Below, piece by piece: positions 10,111 to 20,709 of a stretch of DNA of 64,000 nt. Under the pieces are notes generated by a model. That model searched no databases and was not told where the DNA came from. It saw only the letters and a program-made list of their open reading frames with translations. Numbering within the stretch: position 1 is the first letter of the stretch; each line of letters opens with the position of its first letter. Both the position numbers and the translations under genes were made by a program. This DNA is from Adiantum capillus-veneris (Eukaryota > Streptophyta > Polypodiopsida > Polypodiales > Pteridaceae), in contig CM043964.1 in assembly GCA_014529385.2 (NCBI GenBank), positions 105,449,587 through 105,513,586 of the forward strand, given 5' to 3'.

Positions 10111-13100
10111 CGAGGGCCCTAAGTAGGTGACCGAGACTAGTCCTTGAGGATAGAGGTCCCTCTGGCTTGCCAGAGTACTATTTTACATTTAGATAGGATC
10201 AGAGGGTGGTGGACTCTCTAGGTCTTAGGAGGAGTCTAGGGAGCGTGTGTCTAGCCTGGATCTTCCGTCTTAGGTAGTATTAGGTAGTAGTAGGTTGTGG
10301 TGTAGAGAGTAGGAGTTGGAGTGGTAGATGTGGTGGTAGGTTGACTTGAGAGACCGTGTAAGTCCAGGAAGCAACCAAGACATCAAAATCACCATCTCAC
10401 ATGATGAGTAGGAGTAGGGTAAGTAGGATATCTTGATTGCTGATCTAGAGTACTTTATGCATGTCTTATTTGCTGTTAGGCTCATCAGAGAAGTGGAAAA
10501 CACTAAGTAGGAAAGACGGTAAATTGTGTTTGGAAGCTGATTTGAAGTCCAAAAGTTTCTGTGATTATTACTGAGAGCTCTACTGAGCATAGGGAGTACT
10601 ACTGCTAGAAAAAAATTGCATTTTAAGACAGTAGACATCCTACGCGTAGGATGTCTCTAGCGCACTTTTGGCAGGGAATTTGGAAAAACTGAGGTTACCA
10701 ATGGGTTCAGAGGGTAGGTTTTACCCTAGTAACATATTGACTTCAGTGTTTTTCCCTATTTTTGTTCACCAAAAGGCAGAGTCAGAAAACGTAAAATTTC
10801 AAAAAAGGCTTAAATTGAGTGATTTTTGCATGTTTTTGCAATTGTGAAGCATACTTGCACTTGCTGAGAGCATAAGGAAGCATCATGGACACTTCAATAT
10901 GAAAAAATCAGCAGTAGACATCCTACGCGTAGGATGTCTACAGGGCGATATGGGCACTTTTTTGAAAATCTAAGGTTACCAGTGTGTTTAGAAGGTAGGT
11001 TCTACCCTATTTTCACCTGGAAAGTGGAAATTTGACCAAATTTTGATAGATTAAAGCCAAAAGACGAGAATTGCCAGACATCCTACCCAAATTGTGTCCA
11101 AGGCCTAATTTTGAGACCAAACCATAGGATGACTCCATAGGCATGTTCTAAATGTTGTATTGAGTGCATGTGATAAATTTCATCTCATTTGGGTCAGTGA
11201 AAGGAAGATTGAACAGACTTTAGCATTTGTTACTGAAAAAGGCAAGAATAGCTAGTTTTGGGGTCTTTTGACATCCAAACTCAAATCTAAGCATACGAGT
11301 GGGTTGTTGAAGACTAGGGGAATCTTTGGTCCAAGTTTGGGTTCATTCTGAGCAAAAAGACATCCTACGCGTAGGATGTCTACTGCATAATTTTGAAACC
11401 AAAATTCTAATGTGACCATACCATGCTGTCATATAGCATTAGATAAGCCTCCTAGGCAAATTTGGTCCAATTTGGAGCTGATTTGACTTGGGAATTCATC
11501 ATAATAGACATCACGCTTTGGAACAGATTCTTGATCATTTGACCAACCTATAGGTGTCAGAATCAAAAAGTAAAAATAGCTGTGAGTTTAGCACATCAAG
11601 GGGCAGCTACAGTGCAAGTTTGAGCTGAAACAGAGCAAAAAGACATCCTACGCGTAGGATGTCTCCAGGGTCATAAAGTGGTCAAAATTCTACTGTAGCC
11701 ATATAGGGAGGTTCTAAGTGTCTCAAGGATTCCATAACTTTTTTCAAAAGTGAATTTGGACCTTGTTTGGCCTATTTACCAAGCAAAGACAAGAATTGTC
11801 AGACATCCTACTCTTGGAGCGCACTAGAAGCTTATGCAGCCCAAATCTTGACCTATTGGAATCCAAATTCAATTTTGAGCATACCATTGGGTTGTTGAGC
11901 ACTAGGAGAATCTTGGGATTAAGTTTGGACAAAATCTGAGCACTTAGACATCCTACGCGTAGTATGTCTCCAGCTTGATTTAGGACTCCAAACCAACCTA
12001 TGAGCACACCACTGTGATTAGCACATCAAGGAGAAGCTGGGGTGAAAATTTCAAGTCATTCTGAGCAAAAAGACATCCTACGCGTAGGATGTCTCAAGGC
12101 CATTTTTAGGTCCAAATGAAATTCTGAGTATACCATTGTGTTGTTGGACTTAAGGGGAGTCTCTGGACCAAATTTTCTTAAATTCTGAGCATATAGACAT
12201 CCTATGCGTAGGATGTCTCTAGGCCAGTTTTAGGGTCCAACTGTAATTTTGACCATACAAGAGTGTTCACAGTGTCATAGAGATCCCAAATCTTCTTTTA
12301 AAATTGAATTTGGACTCATTTTGACCATTCTAAACTGCGTTTCACTGTTTTGGCCATAACTTTCATAAACGGTATCGGATCGGAAAAGTTTTTATATCAA
12401 AATGCATCCGGAAGTCAAGAGTGTCTAAAACCGATAGTTCGAAAGAATTGTGAGAAAACGATCACGGTTTTTGAAGACTGCTAAGTTAGCAGATTGAAAT
12501 TATCTTTTGGGAAAACCATTGGTCACCCGCGGGAAGGTGTAAAGTTAACTACGGCCTAGTGTAAAATTTGAGCGTCAATACACAAATCTGGTAGCAGTCA
12601 GACCACACACAAGGACTCTTGATTTTGCAACAACAGTCGCAAGTTTTGGAGAACTTTAACACAAGATTTTTGCTAGCAAATCACTGCGACTTGTGCATAA
12701 TTCTCTTGTGCTAGCTTAAGTTTAGTTTAGCTAAAAGCGAACTTGAAAGTCACTTCCGAGCTCAAGGAACAAGTGTGGCCGTCAAAGGTACATCAAGAAT
12801 TTTTGCATTCATTGTGAAAAAGTTTGCCAGCTAAATAGAATTTTGCAGATTGTGTGCTAAAGTGAACACAGGTTAGCTCGACTCAAGAATCGCTACAAAG
12901 GGAGCAGTCGTTGCAGTATAGTGGTAAGTTGCATAACTTATCACAGTGCTTCCACTAGATCGAGGCCTGCTAAAAAGCTCTAGGAAAAGCAAGCAGCTAG
13001 ACAAGACAGTATCAACCCTAGCAAGCAAGGGAGCTAAGAAGTTCAAGAAGTTCAAGCAAAACCCAGTTCAATAACTTAGAGATTAAGGCATCCCCAAAAG

Positions 13101-13157
13101 CTGAAGGACCTCAAGCGAAAAAAACTGACACAAGGGTGCTAATAATTTTTATTAGCA
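10111..13157 (+). other. long untranslated leader of element A (putative intron)
   Basis: About 3 kb between the primer-binding site and gag with no coding frame. A donor-like GTAAGTAGGAT starts at 10419, in a context (TAGGAGTAGG before it) conserved in element B at 36580. An acceptor-like TTTTGCAG ends at 12848. Between them is the palindrome array (10633-12218). A leader intron is inferred from these sites only. Confidence 0.5.
10633..12218 (+). repeat. array of 24-bp palindromes in leader A
   Basis: Seven near-identical 24-bp palindromes occur, built from AGACATCCTACG followed directly by its reverse complement. They start at 10633, 10916, 11358, 11641, 11946 (one mismatch), 12071 and 12195 (one mismatch). 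The copy at 10916 extends to 28 bp of perfect symmetry. Partial sites (AGACATCCTAC or AGACATCACGC) lie at 11076, 11506 and 11801. Spacing falls at 124-160 bp or at about 283 bp (two steps). Flanking text such as ATTCTGAGCAAAA before the site and GGTCCAAA after it recurs, so the palindrome is the best-conserved core of a decayed tandem unit of about 140 bp. Confidence 0.95.
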
Positions 13158-13870
13158 TTGAGGCAAGCAATTAGAGCTATCACTGAACACGTACAACAAG
13201 GGAGTCAACACGAAAGCAATGGCGTCTCAAAGGAATCAGACCGGTCAGGAAAAAGCTTCAAGTACATCCACATAAATTACAAGAGAGAAAATTCGGATCT
13301 ATCTGATTGGATTTGTACATCAAGACAAAGAAAGATACAGAGGAAACTCGGACATCTCAATATGTGGAAGTTGAAACAACGAAAAATGTACTACACCCAC
13401 ATCCAAATTTCATGGAAGACTGTCTCGAATCAATTTACATGAGGCACGGAAAATACATCAACAATGAGATAGAAATGTTGAACATACTTGGACCCCGTCC
13501 AAAAGCACCATCCAGGGAAACGAAAAACAAAGATTCGGTTCGATCTTCACCCTCGGTGCAAAACTCACCAAAATCAACTAGAAAACATAGCCCTAAGGCT
13601 ATGCAGAAGCCCCACGTCAAAGACCATATATTGATGGAATAATTAGCATTACAACTGCTAGAAAGCATGGATAGTGATTTGATTTTGTATGCAAGCAATA
13701 ATGGAAGCTATTTTCAGCTTCTCAAGTATAAGACGATGAAGGATAAAGAGACAAAGCTAGTGGATACACCTAAGTCGGTCGTAATCTACAGGTTCATGCA
13801 TGCAAAGAAGAGGTCATATCTGTATCTAGATACCATCGGAAACCATTATCATCAATATTATGGAGAGCTG
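13158..13870 (+). pseudogene. element A gag, 5' part
   Basis: Charged, coding-like sequence in shifting frames: 13158-13442, then 13307-13642, continuing in the same frame after a TAA at 13640 to 13870. The stretch around SYLYLDTIGNHY resembles KIYIDRNGTQYL in the gag-proximal ORF of element B, supporting homology. The frame ends at 13870 because a copia element is inserted there. After removing the insertion and one AGCTG target copy, the frame continues without a shift at 19371 into a zinc-knuckle region. This is gag of an older gypsy element, already damaged by a stop and a frameshift. Confidence 0.6.
13866..13870 (+). repeat. target-site duplication, left copy (AGCTG)
   Basis: AGCTG immediately precedes the copia 5' LTR and is repeated at 19366-19370 directly after the 3' LTR. 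Confidence 0.95.
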
Positions 13871-14062
13871 TGTTGGGGTATAAAGCCCAATGTGGTCGCC
13901 CAGGTAAGTGGGCGGACTGCCAGGTATGTACACATATTCTTTTGTAAAAACCTAATAAGAACTCACTATGCTCTACACATTACAGTAGAGCGAGTTCACC
14001 ATATCGTCGTGCTCTTCTTCTCGCACTTTCTCTTGCGTCACACTTCCGCTCGTACTCCTTCA
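13871..14062 (+). repeat. copia 5' LTR
   Basis: It starts TGTTGGGGTATAAAGCCC and ends TACTCCTTCA. The length of 192 bp is equal to the 3' LTR at 19174-19365. Confidence 0.95.
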
Positions 14063-14064
14063 AC

Positions 14065-14076
14065 TGGTATAAGAGC
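14065..14076 (+). promoter_or_regulatory. copia primer-binding site
   Basis: TGGTATAAGAGC lies two bases after the LTR and matches the initiator tRNA-Met site (TGGTATCAGAGC) used by most plant copia elements, with one change. Confidence 0.85.
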
Positions 14077-15137
14077 TCAGATCGAGGCTAGGGCAGCATT
14101 TGCAGGTAGCCAAAGTCACCTGCTCAGATTGGAGTGAGATTCGACAAGCGAAGACGCGGCCCCAATTCCTGTGGGTAGGCCCAAAGGGCTTGGTGTTCTC
14201 AGAATTTCATTCTGAGGTCATCTCGGCCACCGTTTGGCTTCGACAAAGTTCTGCGCAGGCCATTTTCGACTATGTGGTCTCAGCGGGTGCAAATTCGACT
14301 CTGCAAATTTGGGGTTTCGGCCTACGATTGCAAGTGCTTAGGATCGAAGGTGGTTGTCTACACATCGAAGGACGGCTCACAGTTCTTGGAGGCATGTCAC
14401 ATACGACACGGGCGCTACACACAGACTGTAGGCGACATTCACTAGTTCATCAGGTAGCTTGTGTTTGCTGCTTGATATTCCAGATTTCATCCTGACATTG
14501 CAGGTACTTCCACATGGGATGTATTGTCAGAGATGATGTATGTCTGTTGAGGGTTTGCTGGCTGTGAGTCACGCAGCAAACAACCGCCGCAGTGGTTACA
14601 ACATATAGTGGGAAATTTGTGGATGTATGACTTTGTGGGAAGTCTATGTACTGTCAGATTTACTGCAGCCTTTGTTGAGGATCGAGTGAGGTTTTATTGA
14701 GCTGGGGGATTCTCGAATGTTGAGATCCTTTCGGTGATACAGGTCTTGGAGCGATCCCTCGAGCACCCTTAGATAGGCAGCTAGGATATATTGACTGTGA
14801 GTTAGACAGTTGGGATTGCATCTTTGCTTTACTGCCGTTGAGGCATTGTCGCAGTCTATGCTTACAGGACAGTGACAGGACAGTGAGAGACAGTACAGGT
14901 GTAGGACAGGTTTACCCACAGCTTACAGAGTTAGAGAGACAGTGGTTTTTTGAGCTGTTTTTTGGTATGTTTTTGAGTACACAAGAGCCATTTTACAAAG
15001 GAGACTCCGCCGAAATTTATGCAAAATCTGAAGCTTTCTTGGTTCATTTGACAGGCTGATATTGGTTCAGAGGTCAGTTTACAGGGGAAACTCTGCCGAA
15101 TTTTTCCCAGGAAAGTAAACTACTGTGAAGCGTAGCT
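14077..15137 (+). other. copia leader, no gene
   Basis: About 1.06 kb between the primer-binding site and gag. Frames here are short and lack conserved motifs, so it is taken as untranslated leader, unusually long for a copia element. Confidence 0.6.
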
Positions 15138-16130
15138 ATGGCTGGATCACAGGACACTGCTCTTTACAATATCAAGAAGCTGGATGGAACCAATTTCCCA
15201 TTGTGGAAGAAGCACATTTGGCACGTGTTGGTACAAAAGAAGCAGATAAAACCTATAAAGCTCAAGGGGATAAAACCAGAAGATATGGACGAAGATGAAT
15301 GGAGCAAAATGGATGAATTGGCACTTTCTACCATTATGCTGACTTTGGCAGAAAGCGTTTACTTCAATGTAGCAGGCAAGATGTCGGCTTATCAAGCATG
15401 GTTAAAGCAGAGTGCAGCTTCACAGGTATACTGGCTTAAGAAGCTTGTTGACTTGAAGATGAAAGAAGGGACACCTATGTCCAATCATCTGAATGAATTC
15501 AACACAATCTACAGTCAATTGTCAGCTCAAGGTGTCAAGTTTGATGAACCTGTTAGAGCTATGTTCCTGTTGATCACATTGCCAGAAAGTTGGGACACTT
15601 TTCGCACAGCTTTGAGTAATTCTGCACCTCCAGATGGTTTGAACATAGCAGGTGTAGAAGGAAGTCTGCTTACTGAAGAAACCAATAGAAAGACAATGGA
15701 CAAAGGCAAAGGAACAGCCTTAGTTGTCAGGGGAAGGACCAAAGAAAAGTACAAAGGTGGAAAGAGGAATCAGTCTCGTAGCAAGTCCCGCAGTGCTAAA
15801 GGCAAGAGTGACATAGAATGCTACCATTGTGGCAAGAAGGGTCACATGGAAAGAGACTACAGAGAATGGAAAGCAGAAAAAGGCAAAGAGACAGCTGAAG
15901 ACCATGGTGAGAAGAACAAGTCCTCAGTGAAGATTCAAGAAATAAATGTGACAAACACTGTTGCAGAGGATGACAGTCTAGTGTCAGGAGACATCTACTT
16001 CTTGAAGAATACAATGGACTCAGCTCTTCTTACAGCATCTGATGGAAATGCACTGAGTGACTGGATTATAGACTCAAGGGCATCACTTCATGTGTCTCCA
16101 AACAAGGAGTGGTTTACCCCTCTTATGTGA
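15138..16130 (+). pseudogene. copia gag and start of protease
   Basis: The frame starts MAGSQDTALYNIKKLDGTNF, the typical gag opening of plant copia elements (LDGTNFPLWK, UBN2-like), and continues for 330 residues. A basic linker leads to a zinc knuckle, CYHCGKKGHMERDY, in which the last ligand is Tyr instead of Cys. The protease active site follows as DSRAS where DSGAS is expected, so the catalytic Gly is lost. The frame stops at 16130 and coding continues in another frame from 16109. These three lesions argue that this copy makes no functional polyprotein. Confidence 0.9.
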
Positions 16131-17194
16131 CCACTAAAGATCATGTTCGGCTAGGCAATGGGCAAACATGTGAGATCTTAGGTGTTGGAGATGTTCAATT
16201 GAAGTTTCAGAATGGCTCTTCTTTCACGCTGAAGAATGTGAGACATGTTCTCGCAATTACAAAGAGCTTGATAAGCATAGGTTTACTTGATGATGCTGGC
16301 TACGTCACCACTTTTGGACAGAACATGTGGAAGATATCCAAGGGTTCTATGACAGTAGCACATGGAGTAAAGTCTGGAGGACTTTACATGATTTATGTAT
16401 CAAATGTCTCTAAAAATGTAATCAATGTAACCGAGCAGCCGAACGTTTCTTTGTGGCATAGCCGGTTAGGACATATGTCCAAGAAGGGAATGGAAATCTT
16501 GTCTCGTTTTGGTTATTTGCCTGGCTTTTCATTTAATGATTTTGAATTCCGTGAACATTGTCTGTATGGTAAGCAAACACAGCAGCCACATAAGCATAGA
16601 AGCAGTAGAAGAGATACACAGTTGGCACTTGTTCATAGTGATTTGTGAGGACCTATGCCTAACCTATCCCTAGGGGGAGCTTCTTACTTTATGACATTTA
16701 TAGATGATTACTCGAGGGAAGTATGGGTTTAGTTTCTCAAGCACAAGGATGAAGCGTTTAGTGTTTTCAAAACGTTTGTGACACTTGTGGAGAATCAGAG
16801 TGGCAAGAAGCTTAAATGCTTATGCATTGACAATGGTGGAGAGTATGTTTCAAAGGCCTTTCAGGACTTTTGTGAGTCAAAAGGTATAAAACGTGAACTT
16901 ACTGCTCCTTACAATCCTCCTCAAAATGGTGTTACTGAGAGGATGAATAGGACCATACAAGAGAAGGTCAGAAGTATGTTGTCTAATGCACAGCTGCCAA
17001 ATGGGTTTTGGGTTGAAGCTGTATCAACAGTTGTTCATCTTGTAAATAGATCTCCTAGCAAGGTTTTGCAGAAGGATTCAGTGCCAGAGATGGTATGGTC
17101 AGGCAAAATGCCCTCATACAAGCATCTCAGAGTCTTTGGTTGTGAGGCATATACTCACGTTCCAAAGGAATTTAGGAACAAACTTGAGCCATAG
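16109..17194 (+). pseudogene. copia protease end and integrase
   Basis: Continues from gag after a frameshift. The GAG-pre-integrase region has WHSRLGHMSKKG followed by EHCLYGK; the first Cys of the HHCC zinc site is replaced (FREHC). The catalytic core has FIDDYSR, IDNGGEY and PPQNGVTER, giving the D, D and E residues. In-frame stops lie at 16646-16648 and at about 16730, and another at 17192. Integrase joins element DNA to the host chromosome, but here it is interrupted at least three times. Confidence 0.9.
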
Positions 17195-18034
17195 AGTAGA
17201 AAGTGCATCTTTCTAGGCTATGGTAATTCTGGTGAGATGGGGTACAGACTTTGGGATCCCAAATCCAGAAAGGTTGTCCGCAGCAATGATGTTCACTTTA
17301 ATGAATCCAAATATCATTCTAAACCAGAGAGCTTTGAGGAGATTAGAAGAGTTGTCTTCCAAGAAGATGGACCTGCACGTGCAAGACAAAATGTCAGGGC
17401 TCAAGAGGAGCAAGGACAGGATAGATTGGAACCACAGGTTGTGGTTGAGCCTGAGCCACCTATTGTGCGTAGATCTAAACGTATCACGCGACCTCCTGAT
17501 AGGTTTGTTCCATCTATGAACTATGTCATGTTGACCGATTGCAATGAGCCTTCATGTTACAAGGAAGCAGTGCAAATGAAGGACTCCGGGAATTGGCAAT
17601 TGGCCATGCAGTCAGAGATGACAGCTCTGCATAAAAACCAGACATGGAAGCTAGTTAAATTACCACAGGGCAAAAAGGCTCTACCTTGTAAATGGGTTTA
17701 CAGGTATAAGATCACCGCTCATGATAGTCAACCAAAGTACAAAGCAAGGCTTGTTGCCAAGGGCTTTAAGCAACAACAAGGCATTGACTTTGATGAAGTC
17801 TTCTCTCAGGTGGTCAAGATGACTACATTGAGATGCTTTCTTGCATTGGTTGCCATATTAGATTTGGTGTCGCACCAAATGGATGTCAAGACAACGTTCT
17901 TGCATGGTGATTTAGATGTGGAAATTTACATGCAGCAGCCAGAAGGGTTTGTTGAGAAAGGCAAGGAAGATTTGGTATGCCAGTTGTTAAAGAGTCTTTG
18001 GCTTAAAACAATCACCGAGGGCATGGTACCATAA
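17195..18034 (+). pseudogene. copia integrase C-terminus and reverse transcriptase, first part
   Basis: It begins with the GYRLWDP segment typical of the copia integrase tail, then an acidic linker (RRSKRITRPPDRF). The RT domain follows with WKLVKLPQGKKALPCKWVYR, KARLVAKGF and MDVKTTFLHGDL. The last motif would normally read DVKTAFLHG, so the conserved Ala is Thr. The frame ends at 18034 and coding resumes in another frame near 18036, a further frameshift. Confidence 0.9.
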
Positions 18035-18035
18035 G

Positions 18036-19096
18036 TTCCACAAGTTTATGCTTTCTCAAGGCTACAAACGTAGTGAGTTCGATCACTGTCTATATACAAA
18101 GAAGGCTAAGGATGGCAGTTGGCTGATCCTTATTTTGTATGTGGATGACATGTTGATTGCTGGCAAGCACTTGGAAGAAATTTCAGCTTTGAAGTCAAAG
18201 ATGGCAAAATCGTTTGACATGAAAGACATGGGTGAGGCAAGTCATATACTTGGTATGCCCATTGAGAGAGACAGATCAAAGAAGTTGATTTGGTTATCTC
18301 AAACAGAGTATATTGACAAGGTTTTGCAACATTTCAATATGGAGAAGGGAAAGGCATTGAGTGTTCCATTGCCACCATATGTGAAACTTAGCAAACAAGA
18401 TTGTCCTGTGTCTGAGGAAGAACATGCTAAAATGGATAAGATTCCATATGCGTCTGCAGTGGGTAGTTTGATGTATGCAATGATTGCTACTCGCCCAGAC
18501 ATAGCATTTGCAGTGGGAGTAGTAAGTCGATACATGTCAAATCCAAGCAAGAAACATTGGGAGGCAGTGAAAGGAATATTGAGATATCTGAAAGCTACAA
18601 AGAGTATGCGCATATGCTATGGGAGTCAGGAGCTAAGTGTAAAGGGTTTTACAGACTCAGATTATGCAGGTGACTTAGACAACCGAAGGTCTACGTCATG
18701 GTATGTCTTTACATTGGCTGGTGGAGCAGTATCATGGTGTTTTAGATTACAAGATTGTGTTACTCAGTCTACTACAGATGCTGAATATGTTGCAGCATCA
18801 GAGGCATGCAAAGAATCAATTTGGCTTAATCGACTAGTAACAGATTTGGGAATCAAAGAAGAGATGCATGTGTTATATTGTGATAGTCAAAGTGCTATAC
18901 AATTGCTCGCAATCCAGTTTATCACTCAAAGACAAAGCATGTGGATGTGAAGTATCATTTCATCAGGGAAATGCTCGAGGATAAGCAACTTCAGCTTGTC
19001 AAAGTTCACACCACAGAAAATCTTGCTGATCTACTTACAAAAGGACTTCCCTCAGAGAGCTTTGCGCATTTTCTCAAGCAGTTAGGTGTAGGGTAG
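18036..19096 (+). pseudogene. copia reverse transcriptase (second part) and RNase H
   Basis: It contains the catalytic RT box LYVDDML, then SAVGSLMYAM and RPDIAFAVG. RNase H follows with FTDSDYAGD, TTDAEYVAASEA and LYCDSQSAIQL. The frame ends at 18950; a shift near 18910 leads into KYHFIREML and LTKGLPS, the normal copia C-terminus, which ends at a TAG at about 19094. Confidence 0.92.
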
Positions 19097-19160
19097 TACA
19101 TCACTTCTCTACATCTCTTGTATATTAGCTTCTCTCACACTTAAAGTACCACATTGGACT

Positions 19161-19173
19161 TTAAATGGGAGGT
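19161..19173 (+). promoter_or_regulatory. copia polypurine tract
   Basis: TTAAATGGGAGGT directly before the 3' LTR is the expected plus-strand primer region. Confidence 0.75.
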
Positions 19174-19365
19174 TGTTGGGGTATAAAGCCCAATGTGGTC
19201 GCCCAGGTAAGTGGGCGGGCCGCCAGGTATGTACACATATTCTTTTGTAAAAACCTAATAAGAACTCACTATGCTCTACACATTACAGTAGAGCGAGTTC
19301 ACCATATCGTCGTGCTCTTCTTCTTGCACTCTCTCTCGCGTCACACTTCCGCTTGTACTCCTTCA
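19174..19365 (+). repeat. copia 3' LTR
   Basis: 192 bp, same ends as the 5' LTR. Six transitions separate the two, clustered in the GGCGG and CTTCTYGCACT parts. It is followed by AGCTG (19366-19370). Confidence 0.95.
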
Positions 19366-19370
19366 AGCTG

Positions 19371-20083
19371 CCTCGTCCAAAGGGTGCACATGTTGAGATA
19401 ACAACATATTGCGACCAATGTGCCATTGGTCATCTAGTGAAGGACTGCCCAGCAAAGCTCTACATGGAAAAGAAGAAGCAACAAGCCAAAATCAAAGTTC
19501 AGACAGTGACAACAAGTGAACGGAAGCAAGAATCCCCAACAAGATCTCCGGAAAAGAAGCAGATCTTGTCGCAGAGCACAAAAGATAGGCTCAAGACACA
19601 GTTGCTTGAAGTCAAGGGTGTCAATGCCATTATCATAGAGAATCAAGCTTTCAAAAAAGATCAATTGAATCAGCTGATTCAAGATCGTTTAAGGAACCTC
19701 AGTGAGGACAAGTCAAAGCATCCACAAGGTGATGAAGATGAAGCTCGCAGTTCAAGGTTCGAGAGCAAAAGAAGCCAAGATTCTAACGATAGTGAGCCAA
19801 CAAAGAGGAGGTGGTAGAGGTAACAAAAAATCTTAGTGCCACGTTACAAGTGGAAGACATGCAAATAGAATCAATGGATGAAGCTGAAAGTCTACCAAAT
19901 AAATTCTTTATTGTGAACTCTTCATTGGTGATTGAACAAATCAAAGAGTATGAGAAACTAAAAGAAGATGTAACTGAAGACATAGAATGCACAGGAGAGA
20001 ATATTGCTCTTACAAAATCGAAGCATGCAGCTTTGCATGCAATCACAACATCCTTTGAACATCTAATTGGTTTGCTCTGACTT
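19371..20083 (+). pseudogene. element A gag, 3' part (zinc knuckle and coiled coil)
   Basis: Continues gag of element A beyond the copia insertion. It opens LPRPKGAHVEITTYCDQC and carries a compact zinc knuckle, CDQCAIGHLVKDC (spacing C-x2-C-x3-H-x4-C, one residue shorter than usual between second Cys and His). A highly charged, helical segment follows, with KRRW at the stop (about 19815). A second frame, 19811-20080, continues as an acidic helical stretch ending in SFEHLIGLL. Homologous basic helical sequence follows the zinc knuckles in element B (53428-54219). No protease or RT follows, so element A is truncated here. Confidence 0.6.
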
Positions 20084-20552
20084 GCAGTTTCCGCGCCACA
20101 CGTGAAGTATCATAATTTCCCATGGCATCACCTTGGTTTGAGCCTTTGCAATCACTCTATGGATATGATCTTTCTTTAATAGAGGTGGTTGGGTCCCCAC
20201 TAGCAAACTATAATCTACATTATTGCCCATCTATGCATGTTTACATATGGTTGTCCTTTTATCTACATTATTGCCCATCTATGCATGTTTACATATGGTT
20301 GTCCCCACTAGCAAACTATAATCTACATTATTGCCCATCTATGCATGTTTGTCTCACTGACACATGCACGATCTGTGCTGACTTTTTGTGCATAACTTCT
20401 ATCTATTCACACATCCAAACTTGCATTCTTGTGGGGCTCCATTGGTGTGAATACATCTCACCCGATCTCTTGCTTACCCTGCCGCATGGCTTTCAAAAGC
20501 TTCCAGTGCTACTTGCCATAACTAGCTCAAGGCTGGTTCTTGAGGATCGATC

Positions 20553-20642
<90 letters not shown>

Positions 20643-20672
20643 CTCAAGGACAACCATATTGTGGAATCCCGC
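19997..20672 (+). repeat. AC-microsatellite module, copy 1
   Basis: It starts at ATATTGCTCTTACAAAA inside the gag remnant and runs through ATTATTGCCCATCTATGC and CAGTGCTACTTGCCATAAC to an AC tract. The tract is followed by GGCTCAAGGACAACC. It recurs at 23726-24287. Within copy 1, CTACATTATTGCCCATCTATGC is present three times (about 20216-20345), an internal triplication that copy 2 lacks. Confidence 0.9.
20554..20640. repeat. (AC)n microsatellite
   Basis: About 87 bp of AC repeats with one AT interruption near 20600. Poly-Thr/His frames across it are artefacts. Confidence 0.97.
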
Positions 20673-20686
20673 AAATGGATCATTTT

Positions 20687-20709
20687 ACACACACACACAC
20701 ACACACACA
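20687..20709. repeat. short (AC)n microsatellite
   Basis: About 23 bp of AC repeats, 47 bp after the longer tract. Confidence 0.95.

Larger units (their letters stand above)
13871..19365 (+). mobile_element. Ty1-copia retrotransposon, full length
   Basis: A 5495-bp element bounded by two 192-bp LTRs and a 5-bp AGCTG duplication, with primer-binding site, gag, protease, integrase, RT, RNase H and polypurine tract in copia order (integrase before RT). It sits in the same orientation inside gag of element A. The LTRs differ at 6 of 192 positions by eye, all transitions, so the insertion is not brand new. Frameshifts and stops in the polyprotein mean this copy is not autonomous. Confidence 0.95.

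Noticed and set aside
10633-12218. The spaced palindromes as a CRISPR array.
   Set aside because: Repeats are long perfect palindromes at irregular 100-260 bp spacing with homologous, not unique, spacers, no cas genes, and the sequence is eukaryotic.
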